A stretch of 64,000 nucleotides of DNA from Arthonia radiata (Eukaryota; Ascomycota; Arthoniomycetes; Arthoniales; Arthoniaceae). Positions within the stretch are counted from its first letter, which is position 1. Every line of letters starts with the position of its first letter. This document shows positions 11,009-20,906 of the stretch, one piece after another. Where the stretch lies: the NCBI GenBank assembly GCA_002989075.1, contig PSQN01000013.1:185178-249177 (forward strand), in the 5' to 3' direction. The translations under genes and the position numbers were made by a program. The notes beneath the pieces are model-generated. The model was given only the letters and a program-made list of their open reading frames with translations, was not told the DNA's origin and did no database searches.

Positions 11009-11353
11009 TAGACCGTCCTTTCTTGGGTGGTGCATGAACTCACTGTTATTTCTACTCACGGTGCCGCTCCTATTGCTCTGCGAACGGTGCAGATTCACTC
11101 GCGCAAATCAGATCCATCAATGACGAGCTAAGGCCGTAGGCCGTGGCTTCGATGCTAACAGCGTGATGCGCTACTATCTAAACCCCCTTCCCAGTCGTTC
11201 GATGGGGTAGCTTTAATCAGGCTGCGCGCTAGATTGAGAGGGTGCTACTCCTATCGCATTGAGGCCGCTGTGTTCTGGCTCCTATTATGTACGTGAGCCA
11301 GGCTAAATGGTGTTAGAGTAGCAGAGCGCGGTTGACGCATTGCGAGTGAATCG
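11009..11353. other. Convergent intergenic region, no gene seen
   Basis: This lies between the plus-strand Gemin2 homologue and the minus-strand endonuclease-like gene. It should contain both 3' untranslated regions. No repeats or motifs were noticed. Confidence 0.5.
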
Positions 11354-12184
11354 TCACGTTTCGGATTCGCTGAGATGTATGTGTATCGGTTGCGTGCTTT
11401 GACTGGATGGGCTGGCCACATCTGATGATGGCAAATCATCAATGTCATCGAGTGTGAACAGAGCCGGACGAAGCCTATCGACCGAGCGCTTAAGGTGTTT
11501 GAGACAGGGAGGATCATGGTAGCACTCCTCGTCGAGCTTGAAACATTGATTCCTGGCGAGGTTGACACTTCGTGCCTCAACCGTGAAATGCCTAGGGTTC
11601 AAGCAGGTCCAATTGCCGCAGAGGTGCGACAGCTCCCAGGCGTTGTTGATGAAGCCTGCTTTCTGGTCTTCCGTGAGGGGAAATGTCTCAGCGTCGTCTC
11701 TGTGAAGCAGGAATAGCAGGATCAGCCCGAGCTGGACGACAAGCTTGCAGGCACGGTCATCTTGCCGCCAGTAGACGTTTTTGGCTATCACGTTGTTTCC
11801 ATAGGATTTTGGAGAGGGATGCAGCCAGCAAGCTTCTGTGGTGCGGTTGGGGTCCAGGGTTAACATCTCCGCATCGGCCATCTCTTCCATGTCGAGTATT
11901 ACTTTCTCAGGTGTCTTGTGGATAAAAGTATGTTTCCTTTCGCGTAGAGGTGGCATAGGCAAGGTCTTAAAAATCGATTGAGGTGTTGGGTTGGATATTA
12001 GCTCGAACTTGTTGAGGGCTGGATCGTAGAGATGCCATTGGGGGACGCGGCAGTCTCGGCGAGTCTGTGCGATAGCGAAGGCACACGGCTGCAGCGAGCC
12101 AGACAAAGGGCTTCGAGCGTGTACCAGGCGTCCGTATTCGCTGAGTTTCTGAATGCGCTCGAATGCCTCAGCATCCCAGTCCAT
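11354..12184 (-). CDS. His-Me finger (HNH/homing-type) endonuclease-like protein with zinc-binding loop
   Basis: A single exon from ATG 12184 gives about 276 aa. The frame is open further upstream to a TTG at 12319, right after the SER2 stop, but has no earlier ATG. The C-terminal third carries ELSHLCGNWTCLNPRHF, then N..R..CF and EECYHDPPCLKHL. This is the Cys/His-rich pattern of the zinc-binding loop of His-Me endonucleases (zf-His_Me_endon, known from homing endonucleases). In that family the SHLCGN..C..P.H core contributes catalytic and zinc-ligand residues. The acidic, Ser-rich tail follows. In fungi such proteins form dispersed families of unknown role; genuine nuclease activity is inference. 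It sits head-to-tail behind SER2 with almost no spacer. Confidence 0.65.
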   Translation of the reverse strand: MDWDAEAFERIQKLSEYGRLVHARSPLSGSLQPCAFAIAQTRRDCRVPQWHLYDPALNKFELISNPTPQSIFKTLPMPPLRERKHTFIHKTPEKVILDMEEMADAEMLTLDPNRTTEACWLHPSPKSYGNNVIAKNVYWRQDDRACKLVVQLGLILLFLLHRDDAETFPLTEDQKAGFINNAWELSHLCGNWTCLNPRHFTVEARSVNLARNQCFKLDEECYHDPPCLKHLKRSVDRLRPALFTLDDIDDLPSSDVASPSSQSTQPIHIHLSESET

Positions 12185-12315
12185 ATTGAGAAAGGAAAAT
12201 GAGGCTGCGCAGAGCCGGCCTTGCTCAACGCAGCCTCGGTGTGATAGCTGTTGATAGATGACTTGTTGAATTATCTCTCTGATGTCTGAGAGTGGAACTC
12301 CGATGTATGCCGAAA

Positions 12316-13287
12316 TCAACCGCTCCCGTCCAAATCCAGTATGTCCTGGCGTGTGAAGCCGAGGACATGCAGCACGTCAGTCAAGTTGTCGCAGTTGAGC
12401 TTGCATGGCGCCAGCTGCTGCACGCGAAGCTTTGCATTGACGGCGACGCCAAGGCCAGCATCTCCCAGCATTGGTAGGTCATTTGCACCGTCACCTACGG
12501 CCAACACTTCCGGCTTCAATGCTCCTTCAGATGCAGCGATGGAGAGCAGCAGCTCACGCTTCCGGTCTCCATTGACGATGGTACAGCCTTCTTTGAGGCG
12601 GCCGGTGAGCTTACCATGGTCGACCTCGAGTTCGTTAGCGTACACATGATCGATTCCGAGCCAGGTTCCTATATAGGTCGCCAGGGGCATGAAGCCACCG
12701 CTGAGGAGGGCTGTCTTGATGCCCTGCTTGCGAAGAACTTTCAGTAAGACGTCGGCGCCAGGCGTCAATGTCAGCTTGGGTTTCAGGTCCTCGAACACAT
12801 TTTCCGGTAAACCTTTGAGCAATCCCACCCGCTCCTTGAGCGAGCCGGTGAAATCCAGCTCGCCTTCCATGGCGCGCGAGGTGATGTCTGCGACTTGTGC
12901 TTCGACGCCCGCGTGGCTTGCGAGGAGATCTATGACTTCCTGTTGGATGAGCGTGCTGTCCATGTCGAACACAGCAAGCCTAAGGCGACGAGGATCGGAC
13001 CGCGAGTGGTGGATGATTACGTCTGCGCTATACTGCGTCTCGAGCTGGGCTATTACGGGTCGAGGAAGCACTACAGGTGCTAAGGGGATGCTTGTGTAAT
13101 AGTTGTATTGTACGACGCGAGGTCCGTCGAGCTGCTTGCTCGCCGGTGTAGCAAGTTTGATCTCTTCACTTGGGTAGGCATCTCGAAGCGCGGTCAGGAT
13201 CTCTTCATTCACTGGAACGGTTCGTTCTTGGGTCGTATCTTGACGCTGCAGCACGATCGCACGGAGGTTCACGTGTCCGTTCGCCAT
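12316..13287 (-). CDS. SER2: Phosphoserine phosphatase
   Basis: An intronless 323-aa HAD-superfamily enzyme that converts O-phosphoserine to serine, the last step of serine synthesis from 3-phosphoglycerate in the cytosol. HAD motif I is FDMDST at residues 107-112 (nucleophile Asp108, acid/base Asp110), motif II is SGGF at 196-199, and motif III is GDGANDLPML at 265-274 with the Mg-binding aspartates. The cap segment ME(G)E is at 140-143. The N-terminal about 100 residues form the usual regulatory extension. The ATG at 13287 starts a clean frame and the length matches fungal SerB/Ser2. Its stop at 12316-12318 almost touches the open frame of the downstream endonuclease-like gene. Confidence 0.93.
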   Translation of the reverse strand: MANGHVNLRAIVLQRQDTTQERTVPVNEEILTALRDAYPSEEIKLATPASKQLDGPRVVQYNYYTSIPLAPVVLPRPVIAQLETQYSADVIIHHSRSDPRRLRLAVFDMDSTLIQQEVIDLLASHAGVEAQVADITSRAMEGELDFTGSLKERVGLLKGLPENVFEDLKPKLTLTPGADVLLKVLRKQGIKTALLSGGFMPLATYIGTWLGIDHVYANELEVDHGKLTGRLKEGCTIVNGDRKRELLLSIAASEGALKPEVLAVGDGANDLPMLGDAGLGVAVNAKLRVQQLAPCKLNCDNLTDVLHVLGFTRQDILDLDGSG

Positions 13288-13721
13288 GGTGTCTACGAAT
13301 GACAGCTGGGAAGCAGTCTGTCGTAGGCGTCCGGAAACAAGCGTTGAGATGGAAAAGATACGGAGTAGTCCAGAGATGGCACGATGGCCCGAAATGCCGG
13401 AAAGGGGCTGGTAGGTAGGAAAGGGGGCGGGGGCTAGTCCCGTAAGTAAGCATTGGCCGAGCGTCGTCGGTTCAGCCTCACCAGCCCTTTCAAGACGTTA
13501 TCTCGACGAGAAGAATAATGATGATGGCTGCAGCCTGCTATGTCCTCGTCGCTCCTACCGTGAGCCTCAACAACATTCTCCTGCGACCTCCATGACCGCC
13601 TTTACTTCCGTCTGACGTCCATCTACCTTCATGACCGCTTTTGCTTCTGTCTGACGTCCGCACGTCCCATACCAGCAGAAAGCGAGACCTTCGCCGCGTC
13701 GAATCGTCCCAGCGCAAATAT
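13288..13721. promoter_or_regulatory. Divergent promoter between SER2 and an SDR gene
   Basis: A 434-bp region between two divergently transcribed genes. It contains pyrimidine-rich stretches and a near-repeat of CTTC(A)TGACCGC(T)TTT with TCTGACGTCC (about 13587-13663), in which TGACGT-like cores occur twice. This could be an ATF/CRE-type site, but that is inference. No coding sequence is supported. Confidence 0.3.
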
Positions 13722-14858
13722 ATGAAGATGGAACGCACTGGCAAGCCTGTCGACTACAAGCCCATACCCCTCGTCGAGACGATCCGACAATCGCCACCAG
13801 TTAACACCGACGAGCCATACAATGCTGACTGGGTCAAAGGCCGCACAATCGTCGTTACCGGCGGGGCAAGCGGCTTTGGGCAGGGCATGGTGCGCAAGTG
13901 GGTGGCAGATGGCGCAAATGTCATTGTCGGCGACATCAACGTCGAGCAAGGGGAGAAGGTGGTGGAAGAGGTGGGCAAGGCTACAGGCAGCGAGGACATA
14001 CACTTTGTGAAAACAGACGTCACAAACTGGGAAAGCCAAGTGCAGCTGTTCAAGGAAGCCGTCAAGCTCAGCCATCATGGAGGCATCGACGTCGTGGTTG
14101 CCAACGCCGGCATAGCTGCGGCAGACAAATTTGAGATACCGGAGGGTCTGGACAAGGATGCGCCGCCGAAGCCCAATCTCAAGACGTTCGAAGTGAACCT
14201 CTTGGGCGTACTCTACACGGCACATCTAGCATTATTCTGGCTACCGCGCAATCCGGGCTCGAAGCCAGCGAGGACATCAAGAGAACCAGAATACACGCCG
14301 CGCGACCGACATCTGCTGCTGATGGGGTCGATGGCCTCCCTTGGACCTATCCCTACACAAGCCCTGTACGGCGTCTCCAAGCATGGCGTGCTCGGTCTGT
14401 TCAGGTGTTTGCGCGCCACAGCGTGGGTCCACGGTATACGTGTGAACTTACTTTGTCCGTACTTCATCGATACACCTATCGTCCCTGCGAGCGCGCGACT
14501 CATTCTAGCAGGCGGTGCGATGGGTACACCAGAGGACGTTGTTGATGCTGCGACACGACTGACCGCCGACAACAGGATCGTGGGAAGGTCTTTATACGTT
14601 GGCCCACAGATGAAGGTTGTGCTGGACCAGGAGAACAACTACCAGCTCGCCCTGCATGGTCAGCCTGGGACAACGAAAGCTGTATGGGAATGCTATGCGC
14701 ATGACTACGATGACAGTGAGCTGTTTGGCCGCAACTTGATCAGACTGCTCAACCAATTCGCTGCCATCAGAGGTTGGAGTGGTTGGGCATATGACATGTT
14801 TGCAGCATTCGCATATGGAGTCAAGAGGGGCCCACGTAGCCTTTTAGGGAAGCGATAA
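13722..14858 (+). CDS. Short-chain dehydrogenase/reductase (classical SDR)
   Basis: A 378-aa single-exon gene from ATG 13722 (a second in-frame ATG follows at 13728); the frame is open upstream but without ATG. The cofactor-binding motif TGGASGFG is at about residues 46-53, the structural NAG follows (VVANAGIA), and catalytic Ser (MGSMASLG) and YxxxK (YGVSK) are all present. Residues typical of NAD-dependent alcohol or polyketide dehydrogenases, such as averantin-type enzymes, surround them, but the substrate cannot be assigned. The C-terminal about 90 residues extend past the usual 250-aa SDR core and include an aromatic-rich GWSGWAYDMF segment. No pathway genes flank it. Confidence 0.85.
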   Translation: MKMERTGKPVDYKPIPLVETIRQSPPVNTDEPYNADWVKGRTIVVTGGASGFGQGMVRKWVADGANVIVGDINVEQGEKVVEEVGKATGSEDIHFVKTDVTNWESQVQLFKEAVKLSHHGGIDVVVANAGIAAADKFEIPEGLDKDAPPKPNLKTFEVNLLGVLYTAHLALFWLPRNPGSKPARTSREPEYTPRDRHLLLMGSMASLGPIPTQALYGVSKHGVLGLFRCLRATAWVHGIRVNLLCPYFIDTPIVPASARLILAGGAMGTPEDVVDAATRLTADNRIVGRSLYVGPQMKVVLDQENNYQLALHGQPGTTKAVWECYAHDYDDSELFGRNLIRLLNQFAAIRGWSGWAYDMFAAFAYGVKRGPRSLLGKR

Positions 14859-15294
14859 CAATAAGGAGATGCATAGTCATTAACATGAGAGATAAATAGG
14901 AAGCGTTTCCAGGATGCTGATAGCTATTCGTCCTGTTAGAGACGTGCAGGAGAATATTGGCGAGGATTTAAGCCCAGTCAGGAACGAGGCGAGTCATGGC
15001 ACACCTCGGACCATTGGTCGGAAAGCTGGTGATGGCACATCTGCTTCAACAATCCCGGCCACCTCTCTCATCTTCTGTCCACTTCATGCACCCCCGTTGA
15101 GTCGTCTCTTCTAATTCTGTTTCGTACCTGCATGAGCGTATGTGATACCACAATTTCCTCAGGTCGTTGTACAGGAAAACGTTCGCCGTCGGCTTGTCCG
15201 ACCAACTTCTTTTATCCCCAGAAAGTTACTCCCGCGCCCCTCAACAACATCAGCGCTCCCATTGACTGGTGCTCGCCCGTTTTTCAACGCCGAT
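14859..15294. other. Intergenic, no gene seen
   Basis: 3' flank of the SDR gene and 5' flank of the SGNH-like gene. The short ORFs here have no features of coding sequence. Confidence 0.5.
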
Positions 15295-16846
15295 ATGGCG
15301 ACTTATTTCGACGACAAGAAAGGAGACATTTACAGACCGCGAAACAATGTTACTGGACTTTCACCAGAGCGACGACGGCGAGCTACTTACATCCTATGCC
15401 TTGTCGTAGGGGCCATTGTCACGTTAGCGACGATAAACAGTTTTGGAGGCAAGAAGGTGCGCTATACCATCTTGTCTCACTCACCATTGAGCTCGAACTT
15501 GTTGCGCGCCCTCATCCCATCTCCATCCACCACTGACTCTCGATGCGTAGTCTACTCGCCCTCCATGGCTTATCGACCGCGAAAACAGCACCCTCCGCAT
15601 CCCTCATGTTGCTTTCCCACCCCCAGAAGAAGTCGACTATCGGGCAGCTGACAGTATGGACGCCTTCTCTTCCTACAAATACCGCAACACTTGCAACATC
15701 TCCTCCCTCGATCTTCATCAGCCATTTTCTCCACTTTGCCAGACTCGGCAGGACATGCTCAATGCCATGTCATGGGGCGGGCGCATTGGGCATGATGCAC
15801 CCTACATGCCGCGAGGGTGCGACATGCGATGGTTTACGACCGAAGAGATTTGCGAAATCATGGGGAGATTCAGCAAGGTGGTCATCGTGGGGGACAGCAT
15901 GATGCGACACATTATCGGAAGTTTGAATGTATACATGCGCAAGGATCTAGGATATGGTGCAGTGACGGACTGGAATTTCAGTCCTGACGAAAGGTGAGTC
16001 TCAAGCATTCCTCAATGTGGTCCCGATCCGCCTCGTGCTGCATGCTCCACACGTGCGACCAAGACCCACCCATTCACTCACATGCGATTCAACCTACACC
16101 AATCATGAAAACACCATGCCTCGAACATCAGCACCAAAGCATCTGCAAGCACCAGCTTCCACTGACCCTCACCAGGCGCGACTGCTTTTGCAACTACCAA
16201 TTCAACGTCAAATCGTGCTCTATCCAAGGCATCTTCAAAACAGCCGATGTCCTGGCGCACGACCCCCAATCCTTCATGTGCGATCCTTCCCTTGTTAACG
16301 TCATGATCGAAGTCATTGTGCGCCATCCTATTCCAGAAGACGAGATCACGCGATACAAAGCCGATCTGGGCTCCGGCAAGCCCGACCGTCCCCCAGCATT
16401 CGTCTTCGGGCATGGCCTTTGGAACGACTTGGACCTTCAAGCGCATATCAATTGGATGGACGAGATACTGGCAGCTACAATGGAGCAGCTACCGTATCTC
16501 AATGACCCCGAGGCGCTATTCCCGAGACTGGTCGTCACGCCTAATGCTGCCGGCAGGAACAAGCCAGACGAGTGGCTGGTGAGTCAGGGAAACAAGGCTT
16601 TGAGCATTTACGAGGATAGCGTCCGGATTGAAGACGGCAGAAGAGGCGTAGAGCACCTGGGCACGTACAATATGAGCGTACAAGCGAACATGTACGACGG
16701 CGGGTGAGTTCCATAATTGTTTGAAAGGGTACTGGAACGCGAAACAAAGCTGACATTGACTTAGACACTGTGACTTGAGAGGCAATCTGATTAAGGCTAT
16801 GATGGTAATGAATTGGCTAAACATGGTCGATGTAGAGAAGCACTGA
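15295..16846 (+). CDS. Type II membrane protein, SGNH/PC-esterase-like
   Basis: Four exons (15295-15456, 15551-15993, 16176-16703, 16765-16846; introns 94, 182 and 61 bp) give about 404 aa. A hydrophilic N-terminus is followed by one membrane segment (YILCLVVGAIVTLATI, about residues 33-48), suggesting a Golgi or secretory type II topology. The lumenal part has VVIVGDSMMRH, a GDS nucleophile block as in PC-esterase/TBL acyltransferases, and near the end DGGHCDLRGN, which fits the DxxH catalytic pair. FGHGLWN lies between. Related proteins O-acetylate or otherwise modify glycans, but the substrate here is unknown. All junctions keep frame, and the downstream frame ends in ...MVDVEKH. Confidence 0.65.
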
Positions 16847-17418
16847 GGCGGTACACGACGGTACTGGCACGGGCAGCAAGCAATCCACTGGAGGAGGCCA
16901 CGCTACCACAATGGCAGCGATTTGAAAGCATACGGCAACCATGAACACGCATGAGCGGTGCATACGGTGGGTGCAGGGGCGTCTAGTGGTCAGGTTGGGT
17001 ATGGACCACGTGAAGGACGAGTCTTTCGGTACAGGCCATCCGTGTCATGGCTGTATGTGTATCAATAGAAGCGTATAGATTGACAAACTCAAATACTTGC
17101 TACGCACTTCGAAATCTGCGTATTTTGCTCCTTCCTGTCTTCATCCTCGAGACGCGTTTCGTGAAGAGGCACGTGCCCCGCCATTCGTCATTAAGACTCA
17201 CATCCCACCTTTTGTCTGCGTGTCTGCTTCCTTCCACGACCTCTGTGGATCGACTATTTGACGAGCATAACAACGAGCATAAGAGCTCCCTAGACTTCCA
17301 ATCTTTATCCAATTGACCCGTGGGACGGCTCCCTGTCCCTAGTATTAGCATTGCATTCCAACACCTTGCGAAGACGAGGACACTTGAGAGCTCTCGCGCT
17401 AACGTCAGAGAAGACAAG
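16847..17418. other. Intergenic, no gene seen
   Basis: This contains the 3' flank of the SGNH-like gene and the promoter/5' UTR of aspartyl-tRNA synthetase. The frame of the synthetase is open upstream of its ATG but starts with GTG at 17320, so I treat that part as untranslated. Confidence 0.45.
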
Positions 17419-19209
17419 ATGGCCGATGCAGAGAACTCGAAGCCGTTGCCAGATCGAACAGTAGAAGGCGACGGTCCAGATGGTTCAGCCTCGGCGCCAT
17501 CCAAGAACGCCTTGAAGAAGGTAGCGAAAGAGAAAGAAAAAGCCGAGAAGGCAGCGAAGCGCAAAGCTGCAGAGGACGCGCAAAAAGCACAAGCAGATGC
17601 CGAAGACGTATCGAAAGAGGATTACGGTGATCAGCCGATGGTTGGTTCTGCAGCATACACCCCTCCGCATGACCAGCGAAGAACGTTACAAGACATTGCA
17701 GCGCAATATACCGAGAACACATCATTCGCTGAAGAGCCAGGTGGGCCCAAGGTTGTGTTTAGAGCCACTGTGGAGAATGCGCGTGAACAGTCTGCAAAGT
17801 TGACTTTCTTAGTCCTTGGTCACAAGTTGGACACGATACAGGCCGTCGTTGCGGCAAGCGAGAGCACGTCCAGACAGATGGTCAAGTACGCGAAGAACAT
17901 CACGCAGCAGAGTCAAGTTCTAGTCCATGGCCTTGTGAAGAAGCCGAAGGAGACAGTGAAGTCATGCACGATCGGATGGCTTGAGGTCCACGTACAGCGG
18001 CTTTTCATCATCGCACGAGCTGAGACGCCGCTTCCGGTACAAGTTGAGGATTGCGAACGTGCACTGCCAGAAGACGATGCAGCAGCAGCAACGAATGACG
18101 AGTCTGGCCGCCCAGTCGTCGGTCTTGCAACTCGTCTCAACAGCCGGACTGTGGATCTTCGATCAAAGCTCAACACAGCCATCTTCCTCATCAAGGATGG
18201 CGTCGCTGACCTATTCTCCTTGTTTCTACGTGAGCGCGGTTTTATCTCTACGCACACGGCCAAGTTACTGGGATCTGCAACAGAAGGCGGCTCTTCAGTG
18301 TTCACGGTGAAATACTTCGATCGCAACGCTTACTTAGCACAATCACCGCAATTCTACAAACAGATGCTCATCGCTTCGCAATTCGAGCGCGTCATGGAGA
18401 TCGGACCGGTGTTTCGTGCGGAGAACAGTAACACTGGACGCCACTTGACCGAATTCACAGGGCTGGATCTGGAGATGGCGTTCGAAGAGCACTATCACGA
18501 GGTCGTCGACTTGCTCGAGGAGCTCATGCTGTACATCTTTCGTGGACTGCGGAAGCGCTATGCATCACATACAGAACTTGTTCGTAAAACGTACCACATC
18601 GAGGACTTCAAGTTACCAGACGAGGGCCAGAAGGCGCCTCGCTTGCACTACTCGGAAGGCGTTGCCATGCTGCGGCAAGCAGGTCAGGAGATGGGCGACT
18701 TTGATGATCTAAGCACCGCGCAAGAGAAGCTGCTAGGCAAGCTCGTGCTTGAGAAGTATGGCTCCGACTTCTACATTCTCGATCAGTACCCGCTGGCTGT
18801 TCGACCATTCTATACGATGCCTTCTTCATCACCGGCACCCGGCTCAGCATCCACAAGCGCGACTTCAGCAACTCCCTCCGCAGTCGCCACTGGCGGTGCT
18901 GCGGACTCCGTACCCAAGGGACCGTACAGCAACAGCTTTGACTTCCACATGCGCGGCGTTGAGATCCTGTCTGGTGCGCAGCGTGTACACAATGCTGAGC
19001 TTCTGCAACAGAGAATGAAAGCTCAGGATCCGCCTCTGGATCCCACTCAGACTGGACTGAAAGAGTATGTGGACAGTTTCAGGCACGGATGCCCGCCACA
19101 CGGAGGTGCTGGATTGGGCTTAGAGCGCATTGTAATGCTGTGGTTGGGCCTTCCCAATGTGCGCCTGGCGAGCCTGTTCCCACGCGACCCCGGCCGACTC
19201 GCGCCATGA
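17419..19209 (+). CDS. DPS1: Cytosolic aspartyl-tRNA synthetase
   Basis: A 596-aa intronless class IIb synthetase that charges tRNA-Asp in the cytosol. It has a Lys/Ala-rich N-terminal extension (about residues 30-60) that in yeast binds RNA, an OB-fold anticodon-binding domain (about 95-215, with KVVFRATVENAREQSAKLTFL at its start) and a catalytic core. Motif 2 is FRAENSNTGRHLTEFTGLD from about residue 331, and motif 3 is GGAGLGLERIVMLWLG near 561-576. The end, FPRDPGRLAP, matches the canonical FPRDPKR-type terminus. Unusually, about 35 residues rich in Ala, Ser, Thr and Pro are inserted from residue 469, between RPFYTMP and NSFDFHMRG, where the family normally has only a few residues. Confidence 0.95.
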   Translation: MADAENSKPLPDRTVEGDGPDGSASAPSKNALKKVAKEKEKAEKAAKRKAAEDAQKAQADAEDVSKEDYGDQPMVGSAAYTPPHDQRRTLQDIAAQYTENTSFAEEPGGPKVVFRATVENAREQSAKLTFLVLGHKLDTIQAVVAASESTSRQMVKYAKNITQQSQVLVHGLVKKPKETVKSCTIGWLEVHVQRLFIIARAETPLPVQVEDCERALPEDDAAAATNDESGRPVVGLATRLNSRTVDLRSKLNTAIFLIKDGVADLFSLFLRERGFISTHTAKLLGSATEGGSSVFTVKYFDRNAYLAQSPQFYKQMLIASQFERVMEIGPVFRAENSNTGRHLTEFTGLDLEMAFEEHYHEVVDLLEELMLYIFRGLRKRYASHTELVRKTYHIEDFKLPDEGQKAPRLHYSEGVAMLRQAGQEMGDFDDLSTAQEKLLGKLVLEKYGSDFYILDQYPLAVRPFYTMPSSSPAPGSASTSATSATPSAVATGGAADSVPKGPYSNSFDFHMRGVEILSGAQRVHNAELLQQRMKAQDPPLDPTQTGLKEYVDSFRHGCPPHGGAGLGLERIVMLWLGLPNVRLASLFPRDPGRLAP

Positions 19210-19577
19210 GGTGAGGATGGGAGCACTCACGAGACTAGGAGCCAAGTAAGATAGAGCAAAGCGAGGCGTAAAGGGAGCAAAGTGTACTGAGAGTCAATGG
19301 AAGCAACGCCCCCTCGTGCACGTGCCAAATGTTTGTGCCACCATTGCCGCAATGTCATTGGCGCGGCGTTTAACGCCCGGATCCGGCCAAAGGGGGCAAA
19401 CACCTCACGTGCACGTGCAGTGTTTGGACCATCAACAGTGCCACAGCGAGGCAGGACCTTTTCATCTCGACCTCCCCATCGTTCAACTCACTCTCAAGAT
19501 CTAACCTCACTTTTTGGATAACACCGTACACACATTGTACATTCAACGGTCGCCTAACCCACCTGAAGCTAGCCACT
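19210..19577. promoter_or_regulatory. Intergenic with repeated CACGTGCACGTGC-type words
   Basis: Between DPS1 and the first array gene, similar words (TCGTGCACGTGCCA at about 19313 and TCACGTGCACGTGCAG at about 19406) carry overlapping CACGTG E-boxes, a binding class for bHLH or bZIP regulators. Whether they act on the downstream gene is unknown. No ORF is supported. Confidence 0.3.
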
Positions 19578-20129
19578 ATGCCCCTCCCCGACATCTTTAA
19601 GGAAACCCATCTTCGCCGCATTCCCCCCACCGCCGACAGCACCGTCGCCCAACGTATCCCCAACACAATCTTGCTCTCCATCCTCGAGCAATCCATCATC
19701 CCGCCCGACACGCGCCACGCTGGCACGAAACTCGCCGCTGCCCGCCACTCCTACCGGTATCGCAAGGCTATCGTCTCGCTCGCTGCGACCTGCCGCTTCT
19801 TTTTCGCGGAGCTGTACACGATCCTCCGGCGCATGCACCGTTCGTTTGATCGCACGGCTACGGAGGCAACGGAAGCGGCGAAGTACTCAAATGTCATTTG
19901 GCGGCGGGAAGGTTTGGTATTGGTGTATCCGATGTTCGATGCGAGACGTGAGGAGCAGTTGATGGAAGGGGAGACGAGGTACGATGACCTTTACTGGCTG
20001 CAGAGTGGAAGGACGGAATTGAGGGGTGTAATGGGACGGGTTGATACGGCCGTTACGAGGCTAGAAGCGGCGCGGATTTGGGAGGAGAGGGAGGCGAGGA
20101 AGGCGAAGCGGGTGAAGTCAGAGTGTTAA
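19578..20129 (+). CDS. Array member 1: divergent F-box-like small protein
   Basis: 183 aa, single exon. It has an N-terminal IPNTILLSILEQSI block followed about 40 residues later by AIVSLAATCRFFFAELYTIL. This matches the overall layout of the array genes downstream (an LPxEIIxxII helix, then LATVSR and a helix) but is the least similar member. There is no H-x3-C or CC signature. The C-terminal part is charged and probably helical (RLEAARIWEEREARKAKR). The coding strand is C-rich in the first half and G-rich in the second. Membership of the family is inferred from position, size and N-terminal layout; it could be an unrelated F-box-like gene. Confidence 0.55.
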   Translation: MPLPDIFKETHLRRIPPTADSTVAQRIPNTILLSILEQSIIPPDTRHAGTKLAAARHSYRYRKAIVSLAATCRFFFAELYTILRRMHRSFDRTATEATEAAKYSNVIWRREGLVLVYPMFDARREEQLMEGETRYDDLYWLQSGRTELRGVMGRVDTAVTRLEAARIWEEREARKAKRVKSEC

Positions 20130-20369
20130 GTCGAGTTGGCGTTTGCGTTCTTGTTCCATGGTTTCGACCCATTGGGACGGAGATGGGATGATTGGAAGAG
20201 TTTGGATGAGAGATGGCACGTGATCTTGGCGTTTGTAAGTCTGCGGTCAAGAGGAGAACGTGAAGGCGACCTTCATTCATGTCACCACACTTCGCTCGAT
20301 ATTCACGCGACCTTTCGAAGCACCAAGGCCCTGACCTTCATCATAATTGTCGACAGCACTCCCGCAAGC

Positions 20370-20906
20370 ATGGCTCTCTCCCCTGACAACAGCCTGAAAA
20401 GAGACAGTCAAGTCACCGAGCTGGATCGTCTTATTTCGCTCAGATTCCCGCCAACAGGAAGAAGCCTACCTACTGAGGTACTCAACCTGATTATCGGCCA
20501 TGCAGTCTCCACCCACATACGAGATGACAGCATGCATGTCACCAACCTGCACTGTTCTCCGATCGTCCAGATTGGCATAACGTCCCGCAGCTTCTTCAAA
20601 GAAGCGCTGAACTGTCTCACAAAACTACGAGAGCATCTGATACATGAGATTGATGTCTTGCCCATCATCTACGGCTCCTTACGCCTCGACACAGGAACCG
20701 GCAGAGTATACGTGCCCAACTACAACAGCCCTCCGTCTTTTAAGGACACGAATTCCGCTTACGCAAGCTTGCGAATATTGATCGGATTGCGCAAACGGTT
20801 CCGACATGTTGATAATACTGCCGAGCTCTTGCTGGCGGTAGATGCTGTACTTCAGCAGAGAGCAGCACGAACGCTGCGCAACAACACAGCCGCGCTCTCA
20901 AATTGA
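20370..20906 (+). CDS. Array member 2: F-box-like small protein
   Basis: 178 aa from ATG 20370; the frame is open upstream without ATG. SLPTEVLNLIIGHAV (about residues 32-46) and, 25 residues on, QIGITSRSFFKEALNCLTKLREHLI match the two conserved helical blocks of the array. The middle contains HC (NLHC), but the H-x3-C...CC pattern of other members is not clear. The C-terminus has two possible amphipathic helices. The function is unknown; SCF-adaptor-like binding to Skp1 is only suggested by the N-terminal pattern. Confidence 0.6.
   Translation: MALSPDNSLKRDSQVTELDRLISLRFPPTGRSLPTEVLNLIIGHAVSTHIRDDSMHVTNLHCSPIVQIGITSRSFFKEALNCLTKLREHLIHEIDVLPIIYGSLRLDTGTGRVYVPNYNSPPSFKDTNSAYASLRILIGLRKRFRHVDNTAELLLAVDAVLQQRAARTLRNNTAALSN

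Noticed and set aside
9970-11043. 357-codon minus-strand ORF opposite the Gemin2 homologue
   Set aside because: It is a mirror of a strongly biased, motif-bearing plus-strand gene. The Ser/Thr/Pro-rich translation has no recognisable domain.
12185-12319. Extended N-terminus for the endonuclease-like gene starting at TTG 12319
   Set aside because: No ATG is present before 12184. A non-ATG start was not preferred, although the frame is open.
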